Origin: Oscillatoriophycideae cyanobacterium NC_groundwater_1537_Pr4_S-0.65um_50_18
GTDB taxonomy: Bacteria; Cyanobacteriota; Cyanobacteriia; Elainellales; Elainellaceae
Direction: 5' to 3'
Assembly (NCBI GenBank): GCA_016208305.1
Contig: JACQYI010000009.1
Span: 248,001-312,000 of the forward strand
Length of the DNA stretch: 64,000 nt
Every line of letters starts with the position of its first letter. The stretch's first letter is position 1. The notes under the pieces are model-generated. The model was given only the letters and a program-made list of their open reading frames with translations. It made no database searches and had not been told where the DNA came from. Of this stretch, positions 56,898 to 64,000 are shown piece by piece. The position numbers and the translations under genes were made by a program.

Positions 56898-56950
56898 CTA
56901 AAAAGCTAGTTTTCAGTGGTGCGAAGTGCCTTTGAAAGCTAGCTTTTTAG
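56898..56950 (+). terminator. rlmB terminator hairpin
   Basis: CTAAAAAGCTAGTTTTCA (56898-56915) pairs with TGAAAGCTAGCTTTTTAG (56933-56950) with a single G-U position and a 17-base loop; the descending arm carries a T-run. It lies 95 bp after the rlmB stop. Confidence 0.8.
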
Positions 56951-57025
56951 AAGATTGAGAGAGCTTTGCAATCGACTGATTGCTAAATGCATTTGCGGAT
57001 GACCCTGGCAGGTGAATAAGAATCT

Positions 57026-57310
57026 ATGAAAGAACTTTGGATTGATATCCTCGTGTCTTGGGGAATGGCTTGGTGGATAGAAATCGTGACGGAAATGCCA
57101 GACTGCACCTACTATTTTGGGCCTTTTGCCAATGCAGAGGATGCGAAAGCGAGTCAGGCTGGATATATCGAAGATCTAGAACAAGAAGGAGCCAGGAAGG
57201 TCAAAGTCACTGTGAAACGCTGTAGACCTGAAAACTTGACCGTTTTTGATGAGTCTCAGCTCAAAGCCAGTCAGCGCAGCGTTTCTTCGCTTGCAACTGG
57301 ACGCGTGTAA
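57026..57310 (+). CDS. DUF1816 domain protein
   Basis: A 94-aa cyanobacteria-specific protein. AWWIEIVTEMPDCTYYFGPFANAEDAKASQAGYIEDLEQEGARKVKVTVKRCRPENLTVF is the DUF1816 signature (W-W-x-E-I, C-T-Y-Y-F-G-P-F, G-Y-I-E-D-L). Function unknown; some family members are associated with light-harvesting genes. The tail after residue 75 is Ser-rich. Stands alone between the rlmB terminator and a convergent hydrolase. Confidence 0.88.
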   Translation: MKELWIDILVSWGMAWWIEIVTEMPDCTYYFGPFANAEDAKASQAGYIEDLEQEGARKVKVTVKRCRPENLTVFDESQLKASQRSVSSLATGRV

Positions 57311-57356
57311 GTGAAAATTGTCGGCAAAAATAGATTTTTTCAGAAAAAGTAGCCTG

Positions 57357-58292
57357 CTAACTCGACTGCTCCGACCAGATGTTCTCTAGCCATCGGTCAA
57401 TGTCTGTCAGCATTTCCTCACTGATCTCCCAGGGAAATAGGTGAGCGGTGTTTTTGTAGCAGCGCATTTCGCAATGAGAGAGATAGGAAGCTGTTTCCTG
57501 GCTGGATTGGGGGGTAATGTGGCGATCGCACTCTCCAGCCAGCATTAAAGCAGGGCACTGAATTCGGGCAAGATCTGGAAGGCGATCGTAGCGAACCCGC
57601 TGAACTTGGGCATTCCAGAGGGCACGATGCGCCTGCCGAGTCGTTTGCAGATAGGCCGAAACCCCCTCACGCGCCAAGTGTTGGTAGACATTGGCCGTAT
57701 GTTGCTGAACAAGGTAGCGGTAGAGCGATCGCTTGCCAAACGTATCGATATTCCACTGCCAAGCGGGTTTGGCAAGATTCAGAATAGACGCAAGACCCGT
57801 GTAGAGGTTATCTTGCCAGCTCACGGGCGGATGGTTGCCTCGCGGACGGGCTGCTGTGGCCAATAGAACCAATCCACTAACGCGATCGGGCATCTTTAAG
57901 GCTAGCTCGATCGCCAAGATGCCTCCCAGCGACCAGCCCAAAATAAGGAACCGATCGAGCTGAAGCCGATCGACCAAAGCTTCCAGATCGTTCAAGTGAT
58001 CTTCCATTTCAAAGGCGGTGCGCGTTTGGCTCTTGCCATATCCCCGCAGGTCAGGGGCGATCGTCTGGAAACGGTGCCTAGACAAGCCGCTGAAGTGATT
58101 TGTGAATACGCTCATGCATTGGGCTGATCCTGGATGTCCATGCAGACACAGAATGGGGTATCCCTGTCCTTGGATGTGGGCAACCAAGGGGTAAGCGCTA
58201 GATTTTGTCCCGTGATCCGAACTCTGAAGCTTCATAAGCCCATCATAGGTCAACTGATCCCATAGAATTGGAAGGTCAGAACTCAAAACCAT
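57357..58292 (-). CDS. Alpha/beta hydrolase
   Basis: A 311-aa serine hydrolase of the alpha/beta fold. Oxyanion region ILCLHGHPGSAQ, nucleophile elbow GWSLGG, acid in AGECDRHITPQSS and catalytic His in NTAHLFPWE. Substrate unknown (esterase, lipase, dehalogenase-like or MenH-like). The ATG at 58292 is only four bases from the start of the divergent dehydrogenase gene; an ATG at 58235 (MKLQSSDHG) may be the real start and would leave room for promoters. Confidence 0.88.
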   Translation of the reverse strand: MVLSSDLPILWDQLTYDGLMKLQSSDHGTKSSAYPLVAHIQGQGYPILCLHGHPGSAQCMSVFTNHFSGLSRHRFQTIAPDLRGYGKSQTRTAFEMEDHLNDLEALVDRLQLDRFLILGWSLGGILAIELALKMPDRVSGLVLLATAARPRGNHPPVSWQDNLYTGLASILNLAKPAWQWNIDTFGKRSLYRYLVQQHTANVYQHLAREGVSAYLQTTRQAHRALWNAQVQRVRYDRLPDLARIQCPALMLAGECDRHITPQSSQETASYLSHCEMRCYKNTAHLFPWEISEEMLTDIDRWLENIWSEQSS

Positions 58293-58296
58293 TGAT

Positions 58297-59322
58297 GTGT
58301 TAGCCGCCCTACTTTACGGTCAAGAAGATTTGCGCTTAGAAAACGTTGCCGAGCCAACTCCGGCAGCCGGAGAAGTGGTGATGCAGGTGGGTGTGGCAAC
58401 AACCTGCGGCACCGATCTCAAGGTGTGGCGGCGGGGCGGACATGCCAAGATGCTAAAGCCACCCACTGCCTTTGGTCATGAGGCTGCAGGACGGATTGTG
58501 GCGATCGGCTCTGGGGTCACGGGTTGGCAAGTAGGCGATCGCGTTGTGGCCAACAATTCTGCACCCTGCATGACCTGCTTTTTTTGTCAGAAGCAAGAAT
58601 ATTCGCTCTGTACCGATCTCAGTTTCAATAACGGGACGTTTGCTGAATATCTCAAAATTCCTGCGCCCATCGTTCAGCGCAATCTGCTGCTTATTCCGGC
58701 TGATCTGCCCGATGCGATCGCGGCCATGACCGAGCCGTTGGCCTGCGTCCTGCATGGTGCTGCTCGCGCTAACGTGAAACCGGGCGATCGAGTGGCGCTG
58801 CTGGGGGATGGGGCGATCGGCCTCATGTTTGCGGGCGCTTTGGTCGAGCGGGGCGCAGAGGTGTTTTTGTTTGGCGGCAACTCAGATCGCTTGCAGGTAG
58901 GTGAAGCTTTTGGCGTGGCGCGCACCTTTAATCACCGCCAGATCTCCAGCATTCCCGAAACCGTTAAATCGCTTACTCAAGGCTGGGGTGCAGATGTCGT
59001 GGTCGAAGCCACGGGATCGGCTGAGGTATGGGAAACGGCGATCGCGGCTGCTCGTCCGGGCGCGACGGTGAATTTATTTGGTGGCTGTCCCAGAAATACG
59101 ACGATTACCGTTAGTACAGAGCAGTTACACTACAGTGAATTGACGCTCAAAGGCGTCTTTCACAGTACGCCACACTATGTGCGAGAGGCGCTGAAGCTCT
59201 TGGCAAGTCGAGTCTTGCCGTTCGAGCTGCTGATCAGCGACCATCAGCCCTTGCAGCAGCTTGAGCAAGTATTTCAAGACATGAAAAACCGCAAAGTGAT
59301 TAAAGTGGCGATGGAGCCATAG
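58297..59322 (+). CDS. Zinc-dependent medium-chain alcohol/polyol dehydrogenase
   Basis: A 341-aa MDR enzyme starting at a GTG. Catalytic zinc ligands are in TTCGTDLKVW (Cys) and FGHEAAGRIVAIGSGV (His-Glu); the structural zinc site is C-x2-C-x2-C-x7-C in APCMTCFFCQKQEYSLC; the NAD(P)-binding loop is VALLGDGAIGLMFAGAL. It resembles sorbitol/threonine dehydrogenase-like proteins; substrate unknown. Divergent from the hydrolase with four bases between the annotated starts. Confidence 0.9.
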   Translation: MLAALLYGQEDLRLENVAEPTPAAGEVVMQVGVATTCGTDLKVWRRGGHAKMLKPPTAFGHEAAGRIVAIGSGVTGWQVGDRVVANNSAPCMTCFFCQKQEYSLCTDLSFNNGTFAEYLKIPAPIVQRNLLLIPADLPDAIAAMTEPLACVLHGAARANVKPGDRVALLGDGAIGLMFAGALVERGAEVFLFGGNSDRLQVGEAFGVARTFNHRQISSIPETVKSLTQGWGADVVVEATGSAEVWETAIAAARPGATVNLFGGCPRNTTITVSTEQLHYSELTLKGVFHSTPHYVREALKLLASRVLPFELLISDHQPLQQLEQVFQDMKNRKVIKVAMEP

Positions 59323-59397
59323 GGTGAGAGCTTGAAATGGTTATCGTTTGCGCCACCAAAAACGCCCCTGCCCTAACCTCGTTGTCTCCAGCGATCT

Positions 59398-61740
59398 CTA
59401 ATCCATGCGTTGCAGCGGCGTAATTTTGGGATCAAGGATTTTTTGTCCGATGCCGGGGAATCGGACAGCCAGACAGATTTTGTTACCTGCCCCAAAAATA
59501 TGGGTGACTTTGCCCTCGCCAAAGCCTTTGTGGAGAATGCGATCGCCCACCGTCCAGTCATCTTCATGCACCCCCGGCGCATCTATGACCTGTGGCTTAA
59601 TTTCTCGCATAGGCGTGGTCTTGCGCTTGGGAATGGCACCATTAGCACTGCCCAGCAGCAGCTCTTTGGGCAGCTCTCCTAAGAACAGAGAAGGGGTAGC
59701 TGGCTCCCGCGTGCCGTACAGCCGTCGTTCACGGGCATAGGATAGGAAGAGCTGCTCTTTGGCGCGGGTGATGCCGACGTAGCAAAGACGACGCTCTTCT
59801 TCTAAAGACTTGGGATCTTCCATTGAGCGATGGTTGGGAAACAATCCTTGCTCTAGCCCCACCAGAAAAACCACCGGAAACTCTAGCCCTTTAGAGGAGT
59901 GCAGCGTCATCAGGGAGACTTTAGACTGCTGCTCTTCATTCAGGTTGTCCAGATCGGAAGCAAGTGAAGCATTGGCTAAAAACAGCAGCAGGTTTGAGGC
60001 TTCGTTTTGCTCCTCAAATTGCAAGACGGCATTATATAGCTCCTGAACGTTTTGCAGGCGATCGAGCGCTTCATCGGTGCCCTGGGTCTTCAAGTCATCC
60101 ACATATTTAGACTCTTCCAAAATGCCCTGCACAATCTGGGAGGCGGGCATCTCTTCGACTTGAGCCTGCCAAGACTGAATCATACGCACAAAACCCAGGA
60201 CAGGCTTGGCCGATCGCCCTGCCAGGGTTTGCACTGAGGTTTCGTCCGTTAGGATTTGCCAGAGAGACGTGTTGAGTTCGCGGGCGGCAGTTTCTAGGCG
60301 ATCGATCGTGGCTTTGCCGATGCCGCGTCGAGGCGTATTGAAGATGCGCTTGAGGCTGATCGAGTCTTCAGGGTTGGCCACCAGGCGCAGATAGCACAGG
60401 ACATCTTTGATTTCTTTGCGATCGTAGAACCGTAGCCCGCCCACGACCGTGTAGGGAATGGCCTGCTGCACCAGCACTTCCTCAAACGAGCGAGACTGAG
60501 CATTGGTGCGATAAAGAATGGCAAAGCTGCCCCAGTTCAGCCCAGGATGGGTTAGCTCCATCTGGCGAAGCTGGTTAACGACAAAATTGGCCTCAGCCGT
60601 TTCATCTTCGGCGCGATAGCAAAAGACCGTCTCTCCAGTGCCGCGTGTCGGTCGCAGCACTTTGTCGATCCGTTCAGTGTTGTTTTCAATCAGCGCATTG
60701 GCAATTTGCAGAATATTTTCGGTAGAGCGGTAGTTCTCCTCTAGCTTCACCATTGTGCGGGTGTCATCGTCGGGCAACCCATCGCCAAAGTCGTTCTGAA
60801 AGTCCATCAGGATGGTAAAGTCTGCCGCCCGGAAGGAGTAAATCGACTGATCGGCATCCCCGACGACCAGGATCGATCGATAATTCCAATCAGCAAACTG
60901 GCGCGAGTCGGCTCCATTGGTGACGAGCAAGCGAATCAGGTTGTATTGCGTGCGGTTGGTGTCCTGGTATTCATCCACCAAAATATGGCGAAAGCGGCGA
61001 TGCCAGTAGTCCAAGACCTGTGGGTTTTGCTGAAAGAGCTGTACGGGGATCAGGATCAGGTCATCAAAATCAAGGGCGTTATTGGCGGCCAATGCTTTTT
61101 GATATTCCGAATAGACATTGGCAATTACCCGTCCTTTAAAGGTCGGCTGATCTCTCTCGACATCTGCCGGAGTAAATCCCTGATTCTTGGCGTTGCTAAT
61201 GGCGTACCGCATCGATCGCGGCTCAAATTTTTTGTCATCCAAATTAAGCTGCTGGGTGACGATGTTTTTCACCAAGCTTTGGGCATCCGATTCGTCAAAG
61301 ATCGAAAAGCTCTTTGTCCATTTGCTGCCGTTGGCACCTTCGTATTTCTCAATGTCGTAGCGCAAAATCCGGGCGCAGAGGGCGTGAAAGGTGCCGATCC
61401 ACAGCTCTTTGGTAATGGTTTTGTAGATGTGCGATCGCAGTTTGGTTTGCTCGATCGCCGACAATGCCTCTAGCCGCTTGCCATGCTTGGCCTCGGCTTC
61501 TTGCTCGGCAAACAGCCGTTCAATCCGCTCTTTCATTTCTTTGGCAGCTTTGTTGGTAAAAGTCACCGCCAAGATATTTTCGGGATCAACCTTGTGGGTC
61601 AGCACTAGGTTAGCAATGCGGTAGGTGAGGGCACGCGTTTTGCCAGAGCCAGCTCCCGCTACGACCAGCAAAGGGCCACAGTAGTGCTCGACGGCGCTGC
61701 GCTGGGAAGGGTTGAGATGGCTGAGGAAGTCGGCGGGCAT
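59398..61740 (-). CDS. pcrA: UvrD/PcrA-type DNA helicase
   Basis: About 780 aa, superfamily 1A 3'-5' helicase. Motifs in order: Q-motif LNPSQRSAVEH, Walker A VVAGAGSGKTRALTYRI, Ia VTFTNKAAKEMKERI, II ILVDEYQDTNRTQY, III VVGDADQSIYSFRAAD, IV LEENYRSTENIL, V LMTLHSSKGLEFPVVFLVG, VI EERRLCYVGITRAKEQLFLSY, and a Tudor-like C-terminus (DDWTVGDRILHKGFGEGKVTHIFG) as in PcrA. The ATG at 61740 (MPADFLSHLNPSQ) is chosen; the upstream extension to 61797 reads through a C-rich low-complexity tract. Confidence 0.96.
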   Translation of the reverse strand: MPADFLSHLNPSQRSAVEHYCGPLLVVAGAGSGKTRALTYRIANLVLTHKVDPENILAVTFTNKAAKEMKERIERLFAEQEAEAKHGKRLEALSAIEQTKLRSHIYKTITKELWIGTFHALCARILRYDIEKYEGANGSKWTKSFSIFDESDAQSLVKNIVTQQLNLDDKKFEPRSMRYAISNAKNQGFTPADVERDQPTFKGRVIANVYSEYQKALAANNALDFDDLILIPVQLFQQNPQVLDYWHRRFRHILVDEYQDTNRTQYNLIRLLVTNGADSRQFADWNYRSILVVGDADQSIYSFRAADFTILMDFQNDFGDGLPDDDTRTMVKLEENYRSTENILQIANALIENNTERIDKVLRPTRGTGETVFCYRAEDETAEANFVVNQLRQMELTHPGLNWGSFAILYRTNAQSRSFEEVLVQQAIPYTVVGGLRFYDRKEIKDVLCYLRLVANPEDSISLKRIFNTPRRGIGKATIDRLETAARELNTSLWQILTDETSVQTLAGRSAKPVLGFVRMIQSWQAQVEEMPASQIVQGILEESKYVDDLKTQGTDEALDRLQNVQELYNAVLQFEEQNEASNLLLFLANASLASDLDNLNEEQQSKVSLMTLHSSKGLEFPVVFLVGLEQGLFPNHRSMEDPKSLEEERRLCYVGITRAKEQLFLSYARERRLYGTREPATPSLFLGELPKELLLGSANGAIPKRKTTPMREIKPQVIDAPGVHEDDWTVGDRILHKGFGEGKVTHIFGAGNKICLAVRFPGIGQKILDPKITPLQRMD

Positions 61741-61858
61741 GGTGGGAGGTCGGGGGATAGGGGGATAGGGTGAGGGGTGGCGATCGCACTTTTGCACCCT
61801 ACATCCTTATCGTAGCTAAGCGTACCCTATCTGCCGCCTTCCTGGGTTGACTGGGGGT

Positions 61859-61990
61859 TTAATTTGTTGAGGGCAGAGTTTCCATTTCATCGGCAATGAG
61901 AGTTTGAAAGTCTCGATCGCAATGGCTATGGAGATGTATGGCAGCCGCGAGAACGGCTATATCTTCATTCACCGAATGCTGATGGAGCAT
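61859..61990 (-). CDS. Possible small protein after the XRE genes
   Basis: A 43-codon frame (MLHQHSVNEDIAVLAAAIHL, then HSHCDRDFQTLIADEMETLPSTN) starting 19 bp after the stop of the downstream XRE gene on the same strand. It looks helical and acidic and keeps a coding-like character across its length, but it matches nothing I know. If real, it would be the third gene of a small XRE operon. Confidence 0.3.
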   Translation of the reverse strand: MLHQHSVNEDIAVLAAAIHLHSHCDRDFQTLIADEMETLPSTN

Positions 61991-62009
61991 TTGGCAAAGT
62001 AGTGGCGGG

Positions 62010-62246
62010 TCAAGTCTCTGGCTCTGAGCTATCTAACCACAGCTCAATAAATGCCCTAGCTGCGGCTGGATTAATTTTTTGCAGTGCATCCCGAATTTCA
62101 ATAATTGCAGTGCTAGCAGGATCGGCAAGCTCATTAACCCAACGATGAATATTGCCCCGCTGAATTCCCATGACTTTTGCTAGATCGCTTTGGCTAATCC
62201 CATAGGTTTCTAAAACTTGCTTAAGGATTATCCCTGCTTTTGCCAT
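62010..62246 (-). CDS. XRE-family regulator, tandem copy 2
   Basis: A 78-aa helix-turn-helix protein: MAKAGIILKQVLETYGISQSDLAKVMGIQRGNIHRWVNEL covers the Cro/C1-type HTH. The remaining LADPASTAIIEIRDALQKINPAAARAFIELWL aligns with the upstream copy. About half of all positions are shared between the two, so this is a duplicated gene. The ATG at 62246 is 27 bp after the stop of copy 1; both are likely to be read from the operator-flanked promoter upstream. Confidence 0.88.
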   Translation of the reverse strand: MAKAGIILKQVLETYGISQSDLAKVMGIQRGNIHRWVNELADPASTAIIEIRDALQKINPAAARAFIELWLDSSEPET

Positions 62247-62273
62247 ATCTTGAGCGAACTTGGTTGCTTGCTC

Positions 62274-62516
62274 CTACTCTGTTCTTTCTTCAGGCAAGGT
62301 TTCCAGATAGAACCTAATGAAAGCTTCTCCAGCACCCATCTCAATTTTCTCAAGGGCATTGCGGATTTCCAGAATAGAGTCACCTAAAGGATCAGCCGCT
62401 CCATTGATCCAACGGTGAACATTGGAGTGAGAAATTCTCATGATCGTAGCCAGCTTATTTTGAGAAATCCCGTAAGCTTCCAGAACCTGCTTGAGGGCTG
62501 CCCCTGCTTTTGCCAT
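62274..62516 (-). CDS. XRE-family regulator, tandem copy 1
   Basis: An 80-aa Cro/C1-type helix-turn-helix protein: MAKAGAALKQVLEAYGISQNKLATIMRISHSNVHRWINGAADP, followed by LGDSILEIRNALEKIEMGAGEAFIRFYLETL. The recognition helices of the two copies differ (SHSNVHRW versus QRGNIHRW), which suggests different DNA targets. The ATG at 62516 is preferred over a TTG at 62522. Two 18-bp palindromes lie 30 and 66 bp upstream. Confidence 0.9.
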   Translation of the reverse strand: MAKAGAALKQVLEAYGISQNKLATIMRISHSNVHRWINGAADPLGDSILEIRNALEKIEMGAGEAFIRFYLETLPEERTE

Positions 62517-62545
62517 GCTCAAAATATGCAGAAGATTGATTAAAC

Positions 62546-62563
62546 TTGTCCAAACTTGGACAA
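62546..62563. promoter_or_regulatory. XRE operator O1
   Basis: TTGTCCAA-AC-TTGGACAA: perfect 8-bp arms. It lies between the probable -10 box and the start codon of the first XRE gene. Confidence 0.7.
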
Positions 62564-62569
62564 TCTCTT

Positions 62570-62599
62570 GTAATATGGAAGTTGTCCGATTATGGACAA
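62570..62599 (-). promoter_or_regulatory. XRE promoter with operator O2
   Basis: TTGTCC-GATTAT-GGACAA (62582-62599) repeats the arms of O1, 36 bp away centre to centre. On the minus strand its TTGTCC (62599-62594) is a plausible -35, with TATTAC (62575-62570) as -10 after 18 bases, so a protein bound at O2 and O1 would cover both ends of the promoter. Confidence 0.6.
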
Positions 62600-63153
62600 T
62601 CAGTATTCAGTCGATTAAGCCTATTCAGTCAGTGCATTGCGGCAAGCCGCCCACACTGGCTCATTTTTCCATTCAAAATTGAGACTTCATCATTATGACC
62701 TATAGCGATCGCTTTCAGCGATAGGTTGTCGTGCGCCTATTGCCCCACTGTCGGCATCAGGACATGGCGAGATTTTATAACTGTTCTGATGCGGAAGGCT
62801 ATTGCCAAGTGCTACGGCGGCTCTATCCGCATGATAGCTTCGAGGTCATGTTCGATCCAGAAGGTTGAAATCAGTCAGGGGACGGCCTAGCGTTACAGGC
62901 TGACGCCCAAAGACGATGCAAAAAACACTGACTTCATCGGTAAGGGAACTGATCCGGAACTTTTTCAGTCAGGGAATCCACGGAGCCAGTACGGAACCGA
63001 TACGGAGAACAGCGTTTTCCGCCGACATTCTGCCAAACCTCTTTTTAGCCAGAGAACTCGCTACGGCTAAGGGTTTGTCCAAGATTTTGTGACCGATCGC
63101 CCCGCATTTAATTCCTCATTCCTCCTACATGTTGCATCTAGGAAAACTTTGCT

Positions 63154-64000
63154 ATGACATCTACCAATTTTGCCCCGCTTAAATTTTCACCTGCCCCCGG
63201 AACTGCTGCACCCCTGGTAGCAGGTGCCTTTCCAGAAGCGATCGCCATTGCCGACTTTAATCGAGATGGCAAAGTCGATTTGCTGATGGGCAATGGTAAC
63301 GAGCCAACCGGAACCGCCTCCCTGTTTTTAGGTAACGGAGCGGGTGGCTTTGGCAATCCTGTGACGTTTGCCATCAACGGTGCCGACCCAGAAATGATTG
63401 CGATTGGCGATTTCAACGGGGACAAAATCCCCGATTTGGTAACAGCCTATGAACAAACACCCGGCAGCATTTCTGTGCTGATGGGCAGCGGCAACGGCAG
63501 CTTTGGGGCAGCCGCGATCCTCCCGGTTGGCAACGATCCTCATGGGGTGGCGATCGCTGATTTTAACGGCGATACCAAGCTAGACATCGTGACCACCAAC
63601 CTGAGCAGTAACGGTGTTTCAGTTCTGTTGGGCAATGGCAACGGCACGTTTGCCGCAGCGACTAGCTACACCACAGGGGCATCGACTCAGCCCGTTGCGG
63701 TAGCGATCGGCGACTTTAATGGCGACAGCAAGCCCGATCTGGCCACTGCCAACCAAACAACAGACAACATTTCCATTTTGCTGAACAACGGGAATGGCAG
63801 TTTTGCCGCGCCTGTCAGCACAGGGGTGGGTGATTTGCCCTACAGCATTGTCACTGCCGATTTCAACAACGATGGCAAGCTGGATTTAGTCACAGCCAAC
63901 TTCAATGCTGCCACTCTATCTGTCCTGTTGGGCAACGGCAATGGCAGCTTTGCTGCGCCTACTCAACTTAACGTCGGCTATGGCCCTGTCTCTGTGTCGG
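63154..64000 (+). CDS. VCBS/FG-GAP repeat protein, N-terminal part
   Basis: Open from the ATG at 63154 to the right edge (282 codons), C-terminus missing. It is built of about 45-60 residue FG-GAP-type repeats, each with a calcium-binding IADFNxDGKxDL core (IADFNRDGKVDLL, IGDFNGDKIPDLV, IADFNGDTKLDIV, IGDFNGDSKPDLA, TADFNNDGKLDLV) and a following SVLLGNGNGSFAAP strand pair: a beta-propeller-like surface protein. There is no signal peptide, and the N-terminus (MTSTNFAPLKFSPAPGTAAPL) fits type I secreted cyanobacterial proteins. Repeat identity at DNA level is high, so recent expansion is likely. Confidence 0.88.
   Translation, partial: MTSTNFAPLKFSPAPGTAAPLVAGAFPEAIAIADFNRDGKVDLLMGNGNEPTGTASLFLGNGAGGFGNPVTFAINGADPEMIAIGDFNGDKIPDLVTAYEQTPGSISVLMGSGNGSFGAAAILPVGNDPHGVAIADFNGDTKLDIVTTNLSSNGVSVLLGNGNGTFAAATSYTTGASTQPVAVAIGDFNGDSKPDLATANQTTDNISILLNNGNGSFAAPVSTGVGDLPYSIVTADFNNDGKLDLVTANFNAATLSVLLGNGNGSFAAPTQLNVGYGPVSVS

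Larger units (their letters stand above)
62517..63153. other. Spacer XRE operon / VCBS gene
   Basis: Contains the twin operators (62546-62599). A 45-codon plus-strand frame at 62731-62868 with three Cys and several His residues (starts VRLLPHCRHQDMARFYNCSD) has a zinc-ribbon look but no family match; I leave it uncalled. The rest holds nothing recognised. Confidence 0.5.

Noticed and set aside
62731-62868. Short plus-strand frame with Cys and His residues resembling a zinc ribbon or transposase N-terminus
   Set aside because: Only 45 codons, no terminal inverted repeats, and no further transposase sequence around it.

Overview
The window is chromosomal DNA of a filamentous-type cyanobacterium. 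Direct signs are a complete psaM (photosystem I subunit XII), chlH (Mg-chelatase H subunit), a crtD-type carotenoid desaturase, cyanobacterial acyl-ACP reductase (aar), the nitrogen regulator ntcB, DUF1816 and DUF3095 proteins, and dense use of the HIP1 octamer GCGATCGC in genes and spacers. The CYP110-like P450 and many intergenic low-complexity repeats fit the Leptolyngbya/Oscillatoriales/Nostocales side of the phylum; I cannot name the species. No rRNA, tRNA, CRISPR array, phage block or intact insertion sequence was recognised.

Layout. Both edges hold truncated repeat-rich surface or secreted proteins: a glycine-rich beta-helix protein at the left (1-657, minus) and a VCBS/FG-GAP repeat protein at the right (63154-64000, plus). 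From 1275 to 7484 a minus-strand series reads rnr, ubiX, a LapA-like protein, a TPR protein and a P450. Then come phoU, psaM, a TerB-like protein, a peptidoglycan-binding protein and murJ. Positions 14521-17533 hold a signalling group: a DUF3095 protein with class III cyclase-like motifs, a receiver-PP2C phosphatase and a STAS antagonist. The first two genes share a 62-64 bp upstream element that contains an inverted repeat. After crtD, small membrane/lipoprotein genes and a creatininase-family protein come a cytochrome b561-like gene preceded by a 34-bp near-perfect palindrome, an ECF sigma/anti-sigma pair, a glutathionyl-hydroquinone reductase divergent from recR, a TrpD2-like protein and ntcB with a textbook NtcA-type promoter.

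Positions 29632-44404 form a minus-strand surface-polysaccharide region: five glycosyltransferases, a glycosidase-like lipoprotein and the complete dTDP-L-rhamnose pathway (rfbB, rfbA, rfbD, rfbC). It has unusually long gene-free, AT-rich spacers carrying diverged duplicated sequences. Next are chlH, aar (without ado beside it), an orphan double-ATPase ABC protein, radC, a second STAS protein, mini-RNase III with rlmB, DUF1816, an alpha/beta hydrolase divergent from a zinc dehydrogenase, pcrA, and two tandem XRE regulators with twin palindromic operators.

Points most worth following up are the DUF3095/PP2C/STAS module with its duplicated regulatory element; two genes with good Shine-Dalgarno sequences but no canonical start codon where one is expected (recR at 26376, STAS at 53865); the 34-bp palindrome before the cytochrome b gene; and the self-contained XRE pair with operators. 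All functional calls are from reading motifs by eye; no database search was made.
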